Made by a program: the position numbers and the translations under genes. The notes under the pieces were generated by a model. That model was given only the letters and a program-made list of their open reading frames with translations. It had not been told where the DNA came from and searched no databases. Below are positions 22,499 to 29,989 of a stretch of DNA of 38,766 nucleotides, one piece after another. The DNA is from JAGWFU01 sp035534575 (GTDB taxonomy: Archaea; Micrarchaeota; Micrarchaeia; Micrarchaeales; Micrarchaeaceae), in contig DATLRT010000004.1 in NCBI GenBank assembly GCA_035534575.1, positions 1 to 38,766 on the forward strand, read 5' to 3'. Position 1 is the stretch's first letter, and every line of letters begins with the position of its first letter.

Positions 22499-23665
22499 TT
22501 ATGGCTGCATCCAGTCTATTTCGTAGTACTCGTACGGGCTCTTGGGGAGCTCAAGTCTCCTTACTTTGTAGTATGTGACAGCGGTCTCCCTGTCGGCTAT
22601 CGCTATGATGAGCTCCATCCTGTACGCCTTTGCTTTGTTTATTATCGCCGATAGCTCCGCTCCGCCCAGATATTCCTCCTCGCTCAGCGAGAGCATGCCG
22701 AACCTAGGCTTTGAGTTCTGCGGCGACTCCACGTCCCCGCCTCTCCTGTGGTAGAGCACGAAGTCAATGTCGACATTCTTCTTCCTGCTCTTTCCGGGAA
22801 TCGCAAGTATGAATGTCTTCCTCACCGAGTGCGCCACCCTGATGGCTCTTGCCCACTCGGAGATGAGAAGCTTAGTATCCCTTGGGAAGACGTGAATGAC
22901 GTGCTTTGAGTGAACCCACTCGCTGTCCTCAGCCTTTACCGGCCTCGCTCCGGGGAAGTAGACCCTGAAGTGCGTGCCGAACTTGAATCCGGTCTTTATC
23001 ACGTACCCCTTGCTCCTCCAGTCGGAGTACACATCGTAGAGTTTCTCAAAGTCCGACCTTCGCTCCGTGGCCGTGTCGATTATCTGCTTCCTTGTGAAGT
23101 TGGATACCTGTAGCATGCCGCCATCTATCAGGAACACGGTCTCGTAGATGTCGAGCTTGTTGAGCGAGCCCCTCTCGCCCACCTTGTATGTTGCGTACTG
23201 GCCGAACCAGTTCTCCTCATATATCTGCCTGCCCTTCTCGTTGTCGTCGACTACGGTGGTGAGATCCTCCGGGAAAAAGACGCCCTCAAGCTTGTAGTTC
23301 CTCAACTTGAGCTTTGCCGCGGGATACTTCTTTGCCTGGACCTCCCCGGGCGCCTCCTTCAGCCCTTCGGTGTCCTTGATGATTATGCCCCTGTCCCTCC
23401 AGTCTTTGTACGTGAAGTAGCGCGCCATGAACTTCTCGTTCCTGCTGAACTCGATGGCGACCTGGTTGAACCTCAGTTCTTCGCCGTCCTGCGAGATACA
23501 CTTAGCGTTCCTTATGTCGATTAGGTACAATGCCTCCTCAATCGTCAGCCACAGCTTGCCGTCCTCCTTCCTCCCGAAAAATCCGCTCGACAGTGTGTCC
23601 TTCGTGGACTGGTCAGTGACCCATATCTTGCGTGACTTGCGGTCGAAGTTGAGGATTAGCGCCAT
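22499..23665 (-). CDS. endA: tRNA-splicing endonuclease, three-unit single-chain type
   Basis: A 388-residue tRNA-intron endonuclease, which cuts bulge-helix-bulge motifs in precursor tRNA. The catalytic triad is visible in the central unit as Y221, H232 (GFKFGTHFRVYFPG) and K283 (VRKTFILAI). The chain has three parts: an N-terminal unit (1-110) of EndA N-domain type, a complete catalytic unit (about 115-290), and a C-terminal unit (about 297-388) resembling an EndA C-domain without the triad. Ordinary archaeal EndA is about 170-180 residues as homotetramer or about 350 as fused dimer. This layout matches the three-unit epsilon-2 enzyme described from ARMAN archaea, reported to have broad substrate specificity. 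It overlaps the end of the diphthine synthase gene by 10 bases. Confidence 0.9.
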   Translation of the reverse strand: MALILNFDRKSRKIWVTDQSTKDTLSSGFFGRKEDGKLWLTIEEALYLIDIRNAKCISQDGEELRFNQVAIEFSRNEKFMARYFTYKDWRDRGIIIKDTEGLKEAPGEVQAKKYPAAKLKLRNYKLEGVFFPEDLTTVVDDNEKGRQIYEENWFGQYATYKVGERGSLNKLDIYETVFLIDGGMLQVSNFTRKQIIDTATERRSDFEKLYDVYSDWRSKGYVIKTGFKFGTHFRVYFPGARPVKAEDSEWVHSKHVIHVFPRDTKLLISEWARAIRVAHSVRKTFILAIPGKSRKKNVDIDFVLYHRRGGDVESPQNSKPRFGMLSLSEEEYLGGAELSAIINKAKAYRMELIIAIADRETAVTYYKVRRLELPKSPYEYYEIDWMQP

Positions 23666-24429
23666 GATTTGCCCCTGTATATGCAGCCGATTATCTCGTG
23701 CTCGATGTCGGAGATTTTTGCCGGCAGTATTATTGCGGTCATCCCGCCCTTGAACGCGATTCCCTTCGCCTCGGAGAAGGTTGTGAGCGTCTTCTGCTCC
23801 CCATCTATCGAGATGTTGTGCATTATGAATATTTGCGTGTCTGGGGTTATGATTCCCTGCCTGTGCTTCGCCTCAGCCGCCTCGAGTATTGATGCGGTGT
23901 CCTTGAGGCTTAGCGATGCCGCCGTCTCAGTGTCGTAGTCAAGCAGCACCAAAGAGTGCAGGTTGGACTGCATGTTGCGCTGGATGGTCTCGTAGAACGA
24001 TGTGGGCTTGTACTTCTCGCTCCACCTCGATATGGTGCAGATGGGGCCGAACCTGTAGAAGTCCAGGCCGCTCTCGCCTATTATGGCGCTTGCTATCGAC
24101 GAAGCATGGAGCACGTGGACAGGCACGTCCCTCTTCTTGGCTTCTATGAAAAGTATCTTGTGTGTTGTGGCTATGAGCGGGTCGCCGCCCACCAGAACAG
24201 CTATGTCAGCGTGCCTTGCCCGCTCCACCAACTCCTTCGACTCCTCCTCCAGATCCGACCTTGTGAGCTCCTGTATCCTCCTCCCGATTATCTCGGCAAG
24301 GAAGTCCAGCTTCTCCTGGTCTATCGTGGCGGTGTAGCGGTCGACAAAGAGCTCGCAGTTCTTGCATATCTCTATCGCGTTGTAGGATATGTCCTTCTTG
24401 GCGAGGCCGGTGCCGACTAGGAACAGCAT
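23656..24429 (-). CDS. dphB: Diphthine synthase
   Basis: A 257-residue SAM-dependent methyltransferase of the tetrapyrrole methylase fold, the Dph5/DphB family that methylates the modified histidine of elongation factor 2 during diphthamide synthesis. Family features are the MLFLVGTGL start, the segment LVERARHADIAVLVGGDPLIATTH that binds SAM, VHVLHASSIASAIIGESGL, and the RFGPICTISRW block. Length is normal. It lies 4 bases after radA and overlaps the start of endA, inside a tight operon. Presence implies diphthamide on EF-2, although the other Dph genes are not in the window. Confidence 0.93.
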   Translation of the reverse strand: MLFLVGTGLAKKDISYNAIEICKNCELFVDRYTATIDQEKLDFLAEIIGRRIQELTRSDLEEESKELVERARHADIAVLVGGDPLIATTHKILFIEAKKRDVPVHVLHASSIASAIIGESGLDFYRFGPICTISRWSEKYKPTSFYETIQRNMQSNLHSLVLLDYDTETAASLSLKDTASILEAAEAKHRQGIITPDTQIFIMHNISIDGEQKTLTTFSEAKGIAFKGGMTAIILPAKISDIEHEIIGCIYRGKSWR

Positions 24430-24433
24430 CTTA

Positions 24434-25384
24434 TCAGTCTTTTATCCCTGCAGGCGTTATCTTGATTATGCTCTCGCCCTCCGGCATGCTTGGCGAGTCC
24501 ACAAGCCTGACTATCCTCTTGTCCTCCTTGCTCTTCCTCATGTACAGCCTCGTCGTCGCTGCGTGTGCCATGATGTTGCCGCCAATCGGGGTGGTTGGGT
24601 CTCCGAACATTATGCCCGGGTTGTCCATGACCTGGTTGGTTATGTAGACCGCAAGGTTGTACTTGTCGGCGAGTATCTGCAGCCTGTGTATGTGCTGGTT
24701 CAGCTTCTGCTGCCTCTCTCCCAGCGCGCCCCTGCCTATGTACTCCGCCCTGAACAGCGCCGTTATGGAGTCTATCACGATAAGCTTGATGTTTTTCTCG
24801 ATTATGAGCTTGTCCGCCCTGTCTACCGAGAGCACCTGCTGCTCCGTTGTGGTTGCCCTGACCACCATTACGTTCTCCAGCGTCTTCTTCGGGTCCAGCC
24901 CCGCCGCCTCTGCCATGGATTCTATCCTCTCGGGCCTGAATGTGCCCTCAGTGTCAACGAACAGGACAGCGCAGTCGAGCCCTCCCTTGCCCTTGGGCAG
25001 CTGTGCGTTGACGGTAAGCTGGAAACCTATCTGGGACTTGCCGCTGGCGAACCTTCCGTATGCCTCCGTGATTGAATTTGTCTCTACACCGCCGCCAATC
25101 ATCTCGTTCAGGTCCTTTGAGCCGGTGGATATCTTGCCTATCTCCTTCCTCTTCTCGTATATCTGGTCTCCGGTCTGGTACTCCATAGTGGTGGCTTCCT
25201 GCGCGGCAATAACGGCCTTCTTCGCGGCCTCCACGTTTATCCCGCTCATCTCGCTGAGCTCGTGGGGCGACATTGTGGCCACCTTGTCAAGATTGTCGAC
25301 TCCGGCGGCCTTGAGCTTCTCCGCAGTGGTGGGACCTATTCCGGGAAGATCCTCTAGCTCCTTTATCGCTTTTTCCTTGGCCAT
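24434..25384 (-). CDS. radA: RadA recombinase
   Basis: A 316-residue archaeal RadA, the RecA/Rad51-family protein that forms filaments on single-stranded DNA and catalyses strand exchange. The N-terminal helix-hairpin-helix domain (1-60) contains LPGIGPTTAEKL. The polymerisation linker precedes GKISTGSKDLNEMIGGG. The Walker A loop is G110-RFASGK-S117, Walker B is LIVID (201-205), and a conserved ITNQVMDNPG segment follows. The usual Walker A in RadA reads G-E-F-G-S-G-K-T, so three positions differ here, conservatively. An AAGGTG ribosome-binding element precedes the ATG, and a TATA box lies at 25425-25434. It is the first gene of radA-dphB-endA-HAD. Confidence 0.96.
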   Translation of the reverse strand: MAKEKAIKELEDLPGIGPTTAEKLKAAGVDNLDKVATMSPHELSEMSGINVEAAKKAVIAAQEATTMEYQTGDQIYEKRKEIGKISTGSKDLNEMIGGGVETNSITEAYGRFASGKSQIGFQLTVNAQLPKGKGGLDCAVLFVDTEGTFRPERIESMAEAAGLDPKKTLENVMVVRATTTEQQVLSVDRADKLIIEKNIKLIVIDSITALFRAEYIGRGALGERQQKLNQHIHRLQILADKYNLAVYITNQVMDNPGIMFGDPTTPIGGNIMAHAATTRLYMRKSKEDKRIVRLVDSPSMPEGESIIKITPAGIKD

Positions 25385-25424
25385 AGAGACACCTTAGTAG
25401 TAGTGGTTAATTATGAAGGTAAAA

Positions 25425-25434
25425 GTATAAAAAG
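25425..25434 (-). promoter_or_regulatory. TATA box for the radA operon
   Basis: The minus strand reads CTTTTTATAC, about 45 bases before the radA ATG, which allows a leader of about 15-20 bases carrying the AAGGTG ribosome-binding element. Confidence 0.6.
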
Positions 25435-25527
25435 CCGAGAAGGAGCGTGCAGTTTATCAGCGGCTTCTGGAAAACACATATATTATATTAGGCTGGATCG
25501 GCCAAAGTGTGGGCTGAAAAATCAGGC

Positions 25528-25537
25528 TTAAATACCT
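25528..25537 (+). promoter_or_regulatory. TATA-like element before the candidate RNA
   Basis: CTTAAATACC lies about 28 bases before position 25560 on the plus strand. It would start a transcript that enters the strong hairpin at 25573-25598. Supported by sequence and spacing only. Confidence 0.4.
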
Positions 25538-25559
25538 GTCGCTGCTAAAAGAGCTATAA

Positions 25560-25680
25560 ACATAGAATAAGTGCCAGCATGGGTTTAACCATGCTGGCAA
25601 GGCGACCAGTTCTTCACGACCTTCCTACAGTAGAGAACCCGTAATAAGGTAAAGAAATACAGGTTTAAAAACCTTTGTTA
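25560..25680 (+). ncRNA. Candidate small structured RNA or long structured leader
   Basis: A stem of ten perfect pairs, GCCAGCATGG (25573-25582) with CCATGCTGGC (25589-25598), closes a six-base loop. A second possible stem pairs GTTCT (25609-25613) with AGAAC (25634-25638) around an inner CTA/TAG pair. A TATA-like element stands upstream. It is not a recognisable tRNA, SRP RNA, RNase P RNA or C/D box RNA. It could be a free sRNA or the leader of the DUF92 gene that begins at 25716. A DNA-level role for the inverted repeat is also possible. Confidence 0.3.
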
Positions 25681-25715
25681 ATAGCGGAATAATTTCATTA
25701 AAATGGAATGTTAAG

Positions 25716-26432
25716 ATGGCACTTTTTACACTCGACAAGAAGGGGGTACTACTAGCTTTTGTATTCGGAGCGGTGCTCTGGTTCCTGGGCCGCGGGATAG
25801 GCTACTTTTTCGTCCTGGAATCCATAGTTTTCATAGTGGTCGCGGCCATGGCGACTGACCTGGGAACCGCATACAAAAAAAAGGTAGGGACGTACCAGCG
25901 GGACAGGGGGATAAGGAACGTTTTGGCCAATGGATTGGCCCCTCTTTTGATGGCGGTAGGCTTCTTTTTGGCCGGCGTTTCCCTCCCCGGAAGCCATCTT
26001 AACCTCCTCTTCCTGGTTGGTTTCGTGGGCAGCGTGGCTGCCGTTACCGCGGACAAGTTCGGAAGCGAGATAGGGGTCTTCGGAGGCAAGCCGGTGATGA
26101 TATTCACGGGTAAGCCGGTCAAAATAGGCACATCAGGGGGGATAACCATCCTTGGCCTGCTCGCCGGGCTGGTGGCATCGGGCATAATGGCTGTCCCGAC
26201 CCTCACGATCTCCGACTTTGTGGCCAGCTCGGTCCCACACGGAGGGATGGCAACCGTAGTAGTGCTGGTATGGGCCGTCATAGTTGGAGGGTTCGTTGGA
26301 AACGTCGCCGACTCGGTACTGGGCTACTGGGAGGAGAAAAAGATAGGTAACAAGTACACATCCAACTTCGTATCCAGCGTAGTGGGAGGCGCAGTGGCAA
26401 TCCTGATATTCTGGGCACTGGTGGCCTTATAG
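25716..26432 (+). CDS. DUF92/TMEM19-family integral membrane protein
   Basis: A 238-residue hydrophobic protein with about six to seven membrane helices. The family signature is TADKFGSEIGVFGGKP followed by FTGKPVKIGTSGGITILG, the conserved DUF92 (COG1836) loop. Relatives include plant phytol-phosphate kinase VTE6, and the archaeal members are thought to act on polyprenyl or isoprenoid phosphates in membrane lipid or glycan metabolism; that role is inferred. A second conserved segment, GNVADSVLG, lies near residue 195. The start ATG follows a purine-rich GGAATG. The stop is directly adjacent to the stop of the convergent small gene at 26427, with no gap. Confidence 0.85.
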   Translation: MALFTLDKKGVLLAFVFGAVLWFLGRGIGYFFVLESIVFIVVAAMATDLGTAYKKKVGTYQRDRGIRNVLANGLAPLLMAVGFFLAGVSLPGSHLNLLFLVGFVGSVAAVTADKFGSEIGVFGGKPVMIFTGKPVKIGTSGGITILGLLAGLVASGIMAVPTLTISDFVASSVPHGGMATVVVLVWAVIVGGFVGNVADSVLGYWEEKKIGNKYTSNFVSSVVGGAVAILIFWALVAL

Positions 26433-26840
26433 CCCCCTTGCCTCGCTCTCCCTTCTCATCTTTGAGTAGTACTCGAACAGCTCCTTGAACAGTATGGATG
26501 AGTAGATGTTGAGCTTGGGGTCCGTCTGCCTCGTTGCTACCACATGTTCCATCTCCTTCTGGGCCTCGTCCATGAGCTCGGGCTGCCCCCTTCGCTTGCC
26601 TGCCGCTGCGGACGCATCCTCCATCTTGAGCCTGATTGCAGCGATGGCATCCTTGACCAGCGGCTTGTCGGAGCCCTTGGCGTCCTTGATGAACTGGAGC
26701 CCGGCATTGAGCAGGGTAAGCTCCCTGTCCTTCACGACCCTCTTGCTGGCCAGAAGGACGAAGATGTCGCTTGACATCCTTACCGCTTCGTAGTACGCAG
26801 CACTGTTGACAACCGGTTCCTTACTTGCCGATATTCCCAT
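26427..26840 (-). CDS. Unrecognised helical protein (137 aa), last gene of the PIN-like operon
   Basis: A 137-residue, mostly alpha-helical, charged protein that I do not recognise. Helices are suggested at about 13-33, 38-52, 60-80, 88-103 and 113-133. The region around residues 76-85 (AAGKRRGQPE) is basic and may be exposed. The ATG at 26840 is preferred to the TTG at 26849; it overlaps the end of the upstream gene by 20 bases, so the two are translationally linked. Coding is supported by operon overlap and by even codon structure, not by homology. No enzyme motif is visible. Confidence 0.7.
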   Translation of the reverse strand: MGISASKEPVVNSAAYYEAVRMSSDIFVLLASKRVVKDRELTLLNAGLQFIKDAKGSDKPLVKDAIAAIRLKMEDASAAAGKRRGQPELMDEAQKEMEHVVATRQTDPKLNIYSSILFKELFEYYSKMRRESEARGL

Positions 26841-27174
26841 TAGTTTCAACTCTTAAAACTTCAATTGCGTCTCTTACCGCTTTAGGCGAACTGGTCAGGC
26901 TGGCCACATACTCTACTATAGCGTCCTGCAGCTGCTTGCTCTTCATGTGGTCTTCCTTCTGTTCTTTTGGCAACGACTTCAGGTGGTCGACTATTACTCT
27001 GCAGACCATCGGATCCTTTGTCTTCATGAAGAGTATCATGTCCTCAGTCATAAGGTAATAGGGAAACTTCTTGGCGAACAGCACCATCGAGGTCGGTGTG
27101 GGGGAGTTGAGCAAGTCATCCCTGACTGCCGCCTCCTTTGAGTCATATGCCCTTTTTGTAGTGGAACCGGACAT
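26821..27174 (-). CDS. Unrecognised helical protein (117 aa)
   Basis: A 117-residue, predominantly helical and basic/acidic mixed protein of unknown family. It contains YYLMTEDMILFMKTKDP, which loosely resembles QYLRREDLISIISSTRRG in the next protein upstream, and both are followed by a D-A-I or D-S-A-I helix before a short S-x-N/S-P segment. That suggests the two are diverged duplicates. The ATG directly follows the TAG stop of the upstream gene (TAGATG), so expression is tightly coupled. A structural or binding role within a complex is plausible. No catalytic signature is seen. Confidence 0.7.
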   Translation of the reverse strand: MSGSTTKRAYDSKEAAVRDDLLNSPTPTSMVLFAKKFPYYLMTEDMILFMKTKDPMVCRVIVDHLKSLPKEQKEDHMKSKQLQDAIVEYVASLTSSPKAVRDAIEVLRVETNGNIGK

Positions 27175-27477
27175 CTATTGGCTGCCCTCCTTCTTGCCCA
27201 GAAGAGCTTGTGTAAGGTCAGGGTTCTTGCTGAGCTGGATTATCGCCGAATCGATTACCTTGTTTCCGATTCCCCTTCCAAACTTGGAGATTGCCATATC
27301 GGCAGCCTTTAGGATTATGTCGCCACGCCTGGTTGAGCTTATTATGGAAATCAGATCCTCCCTCCTTAAGTATTGGTTGAGATGCTGGAAGTTCAGGACG
27401 CGCTCCATGGAGGCTTCGGTGAGATTGCTCATCTCCGACAGGTATTCCCTCTTGGCGGCAGACGTATCCATGGTCAT
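27175..27477 (-). CDS. Unrecognised helical protein (100 aa)
   Basis: A 100-residue helical protein that I do not recognise. Helices are likely at about 5-30, 36-50, 55-70 and 72-88, ending in a Lys/Gly/Ser tail. The LRREDLISII segment and the following IDSAIIQLSKNPDL match the 117-residue neighbour in order and spacing, hinting at common origin. The ATG at 27477 is chosen over the GTG at 27486 because the latter sits in a GTGAT ribosome-binding element; another ATG two codons later is possible. The start lies 10 bases after the stop of the PIN-like gene. Function unknown. Confidence 0.7.
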   Translation of the reverse strand: MTMDTSAAKREYLSEMSNLTEASMERVLNFQHLNQYLRREDLISIISSTRRGDIILKAADMAISKFGRGIGNKVIDSAIIQLSKNPDLTQALLGKKEGSQ

Positions 27478-27486
27478 CCTAATCAC

Positions 27487-28386
27487 TCATACTCTCTTTT
27501 GCGGTATTTTATTCCTTTTGCTGGTCATCACATAACCCGGCTTGTGGTTGGTGCCGGTGTGGCGGGCTGCCTGATCGTGGTTGACCGTGGCATTCAGCAT
27601 AGCCTCGACAAGCTGCTGCTTCTCAGGCGGCGTCTCGCGCCTGACCCAGTTGGTGAACTCCTTGGGCTTCTTCTTTATGGCGTTGCTCGCGTTGGTCTCG
27701 TCCCTTATGTTGATCCCCGCCACTCTTGCAATCTCTATCCTCTCCGTTATGTAGTTGAGCGACCTCCTTAGGAAGAACCTGTGGTTAGGCTGCTTTACTA
27801 TGTCACCGTCAACTACCGTTTCCCTGTCCTCTATTATGGCGGAATAATCAAACCCGCACTCGGCCTTGAAGTATGCCATCTTCCTGTCGAAATCGTTTAT
27901 GGCCCTGACCTCATTCATCTTTCGCTTCGGAACCCTGTTTCTCCATATCTCCTCGGTTATCTTGAAGCATATTCCGTCCCTGTCTATCATAATGTCGACA
28001 CTCGCTGCGTGAGCAAACGATATCCCTTTCATCGCGTTTAGCATGTTGTTGACGGCAATATGCAGCTCTTGGCCGGTCAGTTTGGGAGACCCGCCGATCA
28101 TTAGGATGCCCTTGGCGAATTTTGGTTGTGGTTGGCGCTTCTCCATCTTGGTTTGGCCAGGATAGGGAATGGGCACTGCAGGAATCTTGTTGTCCAGATT
28201 TTCGATTACCCTGCTCTTCAGCCCTATGTCCCTGGTAACCACGACGACGTGAAGACACTTTGCCCTCTGGACTATGTCCTTGTCCTTATTGTAAGTGCAG
28301 TTATCGACGTGGACGGCCTGGTGGTTGTATTTAGCCAGAAGCTCCACCATCCACGGAGGAAGGTTCTTGTCCACTATGAATTCCAT
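27487..28386 (-). CDS. PIN-like (DUF5615-type) nuclease domain fused to an unknown C-terminal region
   Basis: A 299-residue protein. Residues 1-75 resemble the Mut7-C/DUF5615 PIN-like nuclease fold. FIVD6KNLPPWMVELL, HVDNCTYNKDKDIVQRAK with acidic D28, D35 and D37, and VVVVTRD53IGLKS supply the acidic metal-site positions. Proteins with this domain are often toxins or RNA-processing nucleases. The remaining 220 residues are unfamiliar. They contain a Gly-rich LMIGGSPKLTG segment, a region rich in Arg/Lys around NRVPKRKM and a basic C-terminus ending in NKIPQKRV, so RNA binding is plausible. ATG 28386 is preferred because GGGGATG precedes it and the domain begins there; ATG 28404 is an alternative. 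It lies after the winged-helix gene in a five-gene operon. Confidence 0.75.
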   Translation of the reverse strand: MEFIVDKNLPPWMVELLAKYNHQAVHVDNCTYNKDKDIVQRAKCLHVVVVTRDIGLKSRVIENLDNKIPAVPIPYPGQTKMEKRQPQPKFAKGILMIGGSPKLTGQELHIAVNNMLNAMKGISFAHAASVDIMIDRDGICFKITEEIWRNRVPKRKMNEVRAINDFDRKMAYFKAECGFDYSAIIEDRETVVDGDIVKQPNHRFFLRRSLNYITERIEIARVAGINIRDETNASNAIKKKPKEFTNWVRRETPPEKQQLVEAMLNATVNHDQAARHTGTNHKPGYVMTSKRNKIPQKRV

Positions 28387-28410
28387 AGCATCCCCGGTCT
28401 TCATTGGGAT

Positions 28411-29073
28411 TCAGCGGGTATAATATTTAAGGCTGCCGATGGGTGCATGCACATCCCCAGTTAGAGCAATCCTTTGTGTGATGCTGTTGTAAGCTTCGAG
28501 GAATAATGCCCCCTTAGCTGTGGGGTGGTAAAGTGTCGTGTTACGCATGGCGCCTCGCAAGGTTTCTGTCCTGCCAGGCTCTCCCCTCACCAACCCCAGC
28601 GCCACCAGGGTATTTACATGGACAAAGTATCGGGATGACCCGCTTACGTCAGCCGACCTGAATATGTACTCCCGTGTGGCTACCCCGCATCCATTTACAA
28701 TTCTTAGTATCTCGCCCGCAACGGAAAACTTGAGCATGTTATCGGTGGCTGCACCCTTGACCTGTTTTGTGTTCTCGGTGGCTGTTTTGGTGTTGCCGAT
28801 CCTGAGGCAGCCCACTGCTTCCAGCACCTTTCCCCCATCGGATGTTATGTTGAAATGGTACGCGCTGTTGGTGAATGGTTTGTCGCAGCTTTCCAAAAGA
28901 CCCAGCCTCAGCATGCCTCGCGTCAGACGCGTGGCTGGGCTGACCCCTATCTCTACCAATTCTGATAGCTCCTTGGCAGATATGCCTGGTTTCAACTTTG
29001 CGCCCAGCAGTATCTGGCTGGTTTCGACTAGGTTTATGCTAATTCCTGCGGTATTTGAGCCCTTCCTTGTCAT
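28411..29073 (-). CDS. Tandem winged-helix DNA-binding protein
   Basis: A 220-residue protein made of two winged-helix-turn-helix units. The first, about 15-88, has ISAKELSELVEIGVSPATRL as helix-turn-helix followed by a wing ending at YHFNITSDGG. The second, about 118-200, has GVATREYIFRSADVSGSSRY, TLVALGLVRG and the wing YHPTAKGALFL. Shared features are the L-x-x-L-G-L-V/L-E/R recognition-helix end and the Y-H wing. This is the shape of MarR/ArsR-like archaeal regulators, but no named family is recognised. A GAGG element precedes the ATG. It starts the operon of PIN-like and small helical genes, 37 bases after tRNA-Gly, and could autoregulate it. Confidence 0.8.
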   Translation of the reverse strand: MTRKGSNTAGISINLVETSQILLGAKLKPGISAKELSELVEIGVSPATRLTRGMLRLGLLESCDKPFTNSAYHFNITSDGGKVLEAVGCLRIGNTKTATENTKQVKGAATDNMLKFSVAGEILRIVNGCGVATREYIFRSADVSGSSRYFVHVNTLVALGLVRGEPGRTETLRGAMRNTTLYHPTAKGALFLEAYNSITQRIALTGDVHAPIGSLKYYTR

Positions 29074-29110
29074 AGTATCCTCTTCGCTCTTTGAAATTAA
29101 TAATGTAAGG

Positions 29111-29183
29111 TGCGGGCACCGGGATTTGAACCCGGGTTACGGCCTTGGGAAGGCCGAGTCCTACCAGGCTAGACTATACCCGC
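29111..29183 (-). tRNA. tRNA-Gly (anticodon CCC)
   Basis: On the minus strand the acceptor stem GCGGGTA pairs with TGCCCGC. The D arm reads GTCTAGCCTGGTAGGAC, the anticodon stem CGGCC/GGCCG encloses TTCCCAA with anticodon CCC, and the T arm CCGGG/CCCGG encloses TTCAAAT. The discriminator is A, CCA is not encoded (the next bases are CCTT), and no intron is present. It begins 7 bases after the PAC2 gene stop, so it may be cut from the same transcript. Confidence 0.95.
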
Positions 29184-29190
29184 GTAAGCA

Positions 29191-29985
29191 TCAGCGTATG
29201 TAAGAGGGCCTGTTGTCGCTCGACGGCCCCGAGGGTCCGGACTCTAGCTGAACCGGCATGCCTGCCTGCTTCTCTATCTCCCTGACCAGCTTGGCCGTCT
29301 GCTCAATCATCTTGTCTAGGTTCTGGGTGTGTATCTCCAGGCCGAGCTTCTTGGAGAGTGTGGTTATGACCGCCTTTGCCGCGCTTGCGTCGATGTCGAA
29401 CGGGCCCACCTCGCCCATCATGCAGATCCCGTCAATCTTCTTCATCTTGGCGAAGCCTATGATGAGGCCAGCCGAGCCCCAGATGATGCCCCTTGACTTT
29501 CCGAATATTACGTTCGTGTTCTTGAACTCCTTGATGACCGATGCGGAAGTGGCGTTGCCGAACACCCTGGGCTCCTTTACTATCGGCTCGCCGAGGTTGT
29601 ATCCGCCTATGGTGTAGATGAAGCTGCCGTTCAGCCCCCTCTTGAAGAAGTTGACTATCTTTGTGTTGACCTCGTACTGGCCCTCCGGCGAGACTGCCTG
29701 CGTGTCGCCCGTCAGTATGATTATGTCACTGCCTCCCTTCTTCGGCGACTTAGCGAGGTAGAATCGGTTCGATACGATCCTCACTGTGCCGCTCTTGAGC
29801 ATAAGTACCTGGTGGGGGAAGTGCGGCGAGTACAGCGTGGCTATCCTCTTCGCCTTGAGCTCCTTCTTCAGGTGCTCGGCGACCAGCTTGCCCACGTTGC
29901 CTATGCCGGGCAGGCCGACTACCAGTATGGGCTTGTTGGGCTTAGTTCCCTTCCTGACCCTTATGACAGTCTTGTCAATCGCCAT
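29191..29985 (-). CDS. PAC2-family protein (proteasome-assembly chaperone-like, COG2047)
   Basis: A 264-residue protein of the archaeal PAC2/COG2047 family. The N-terminal phosphorylase-like fold opens with KPNKPILVVGLPGIGNVGKLVA, a glycine-rich segment typical of the family, followed by the HFPHQVLMLKSG strand. IIILTGDTQAVSPEGQYEV and YTIGGYNLGEP are also family blocks, and the C-terminal part carries ICMMGEVGPFDIDASAA. Homologues help assemble the proteasome in eukaryotes, but the archaeal role is unproven. It normally follows Nop10 in the L44e-S27e-aIF2-alpha-Nop10 operon; here it follows aIF2-alpha by 4 bases without Nop10. Confidence 0.9.
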   Translation of the reverse strand: MAIDKTVIRVRKGTKPNKPILVVGLPGIGNVGKLVAEHLKKELKAKRIATLYSPHFPHQVLMLKSGTVRIVSNRFYLAKSPKKGGSDIIILTGDTQAVSPEGQYEVNTKIVNFFKRGLNGSFIYTIGGYNLGEPIVKEPRVFGNATSASVIKEFKNTNVIFGKSRGIIWGSAGLIIGFAKMKKIDGICMMGEVGPFDIDASAAKAVITTLSKKLGLEIHTQNLDKMIEQTAKLVREIEKQAGMPVQLESGPSGPSSDNRPSYIR

Positions 29986-29989
29986 GAAA

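Larger units (their letters stand above)
25385..25715. other. 331-base intergenic region between radA and the DUF92 gene
   Basis: The longest gap in the window. It holds the radA promoter at the left, two AT-rich TATA-like elements on the plus strand (around 25477-25490 and 25528-25537), a perfect 10-base-pair inverted repeat at 25573-25598 and a second weaker stem at 25610-25636. A perfect inverted repeat AGGTTT-AA-AAACCT at 25661-25674 may be a promoter or operator for the DUF92 gene. No open frame of note and no match to a tRNA, C/D box or 5S pattern is seen. Confidence 0.8.

Noticed and set aside
25560..25680. Possible tRNA half or unusual tRNA in the radA-DUF92 gap
   Set aside because: The strong stem lacks T-arm and acceptor complements nearby, so no cloverleaf can be drawn.
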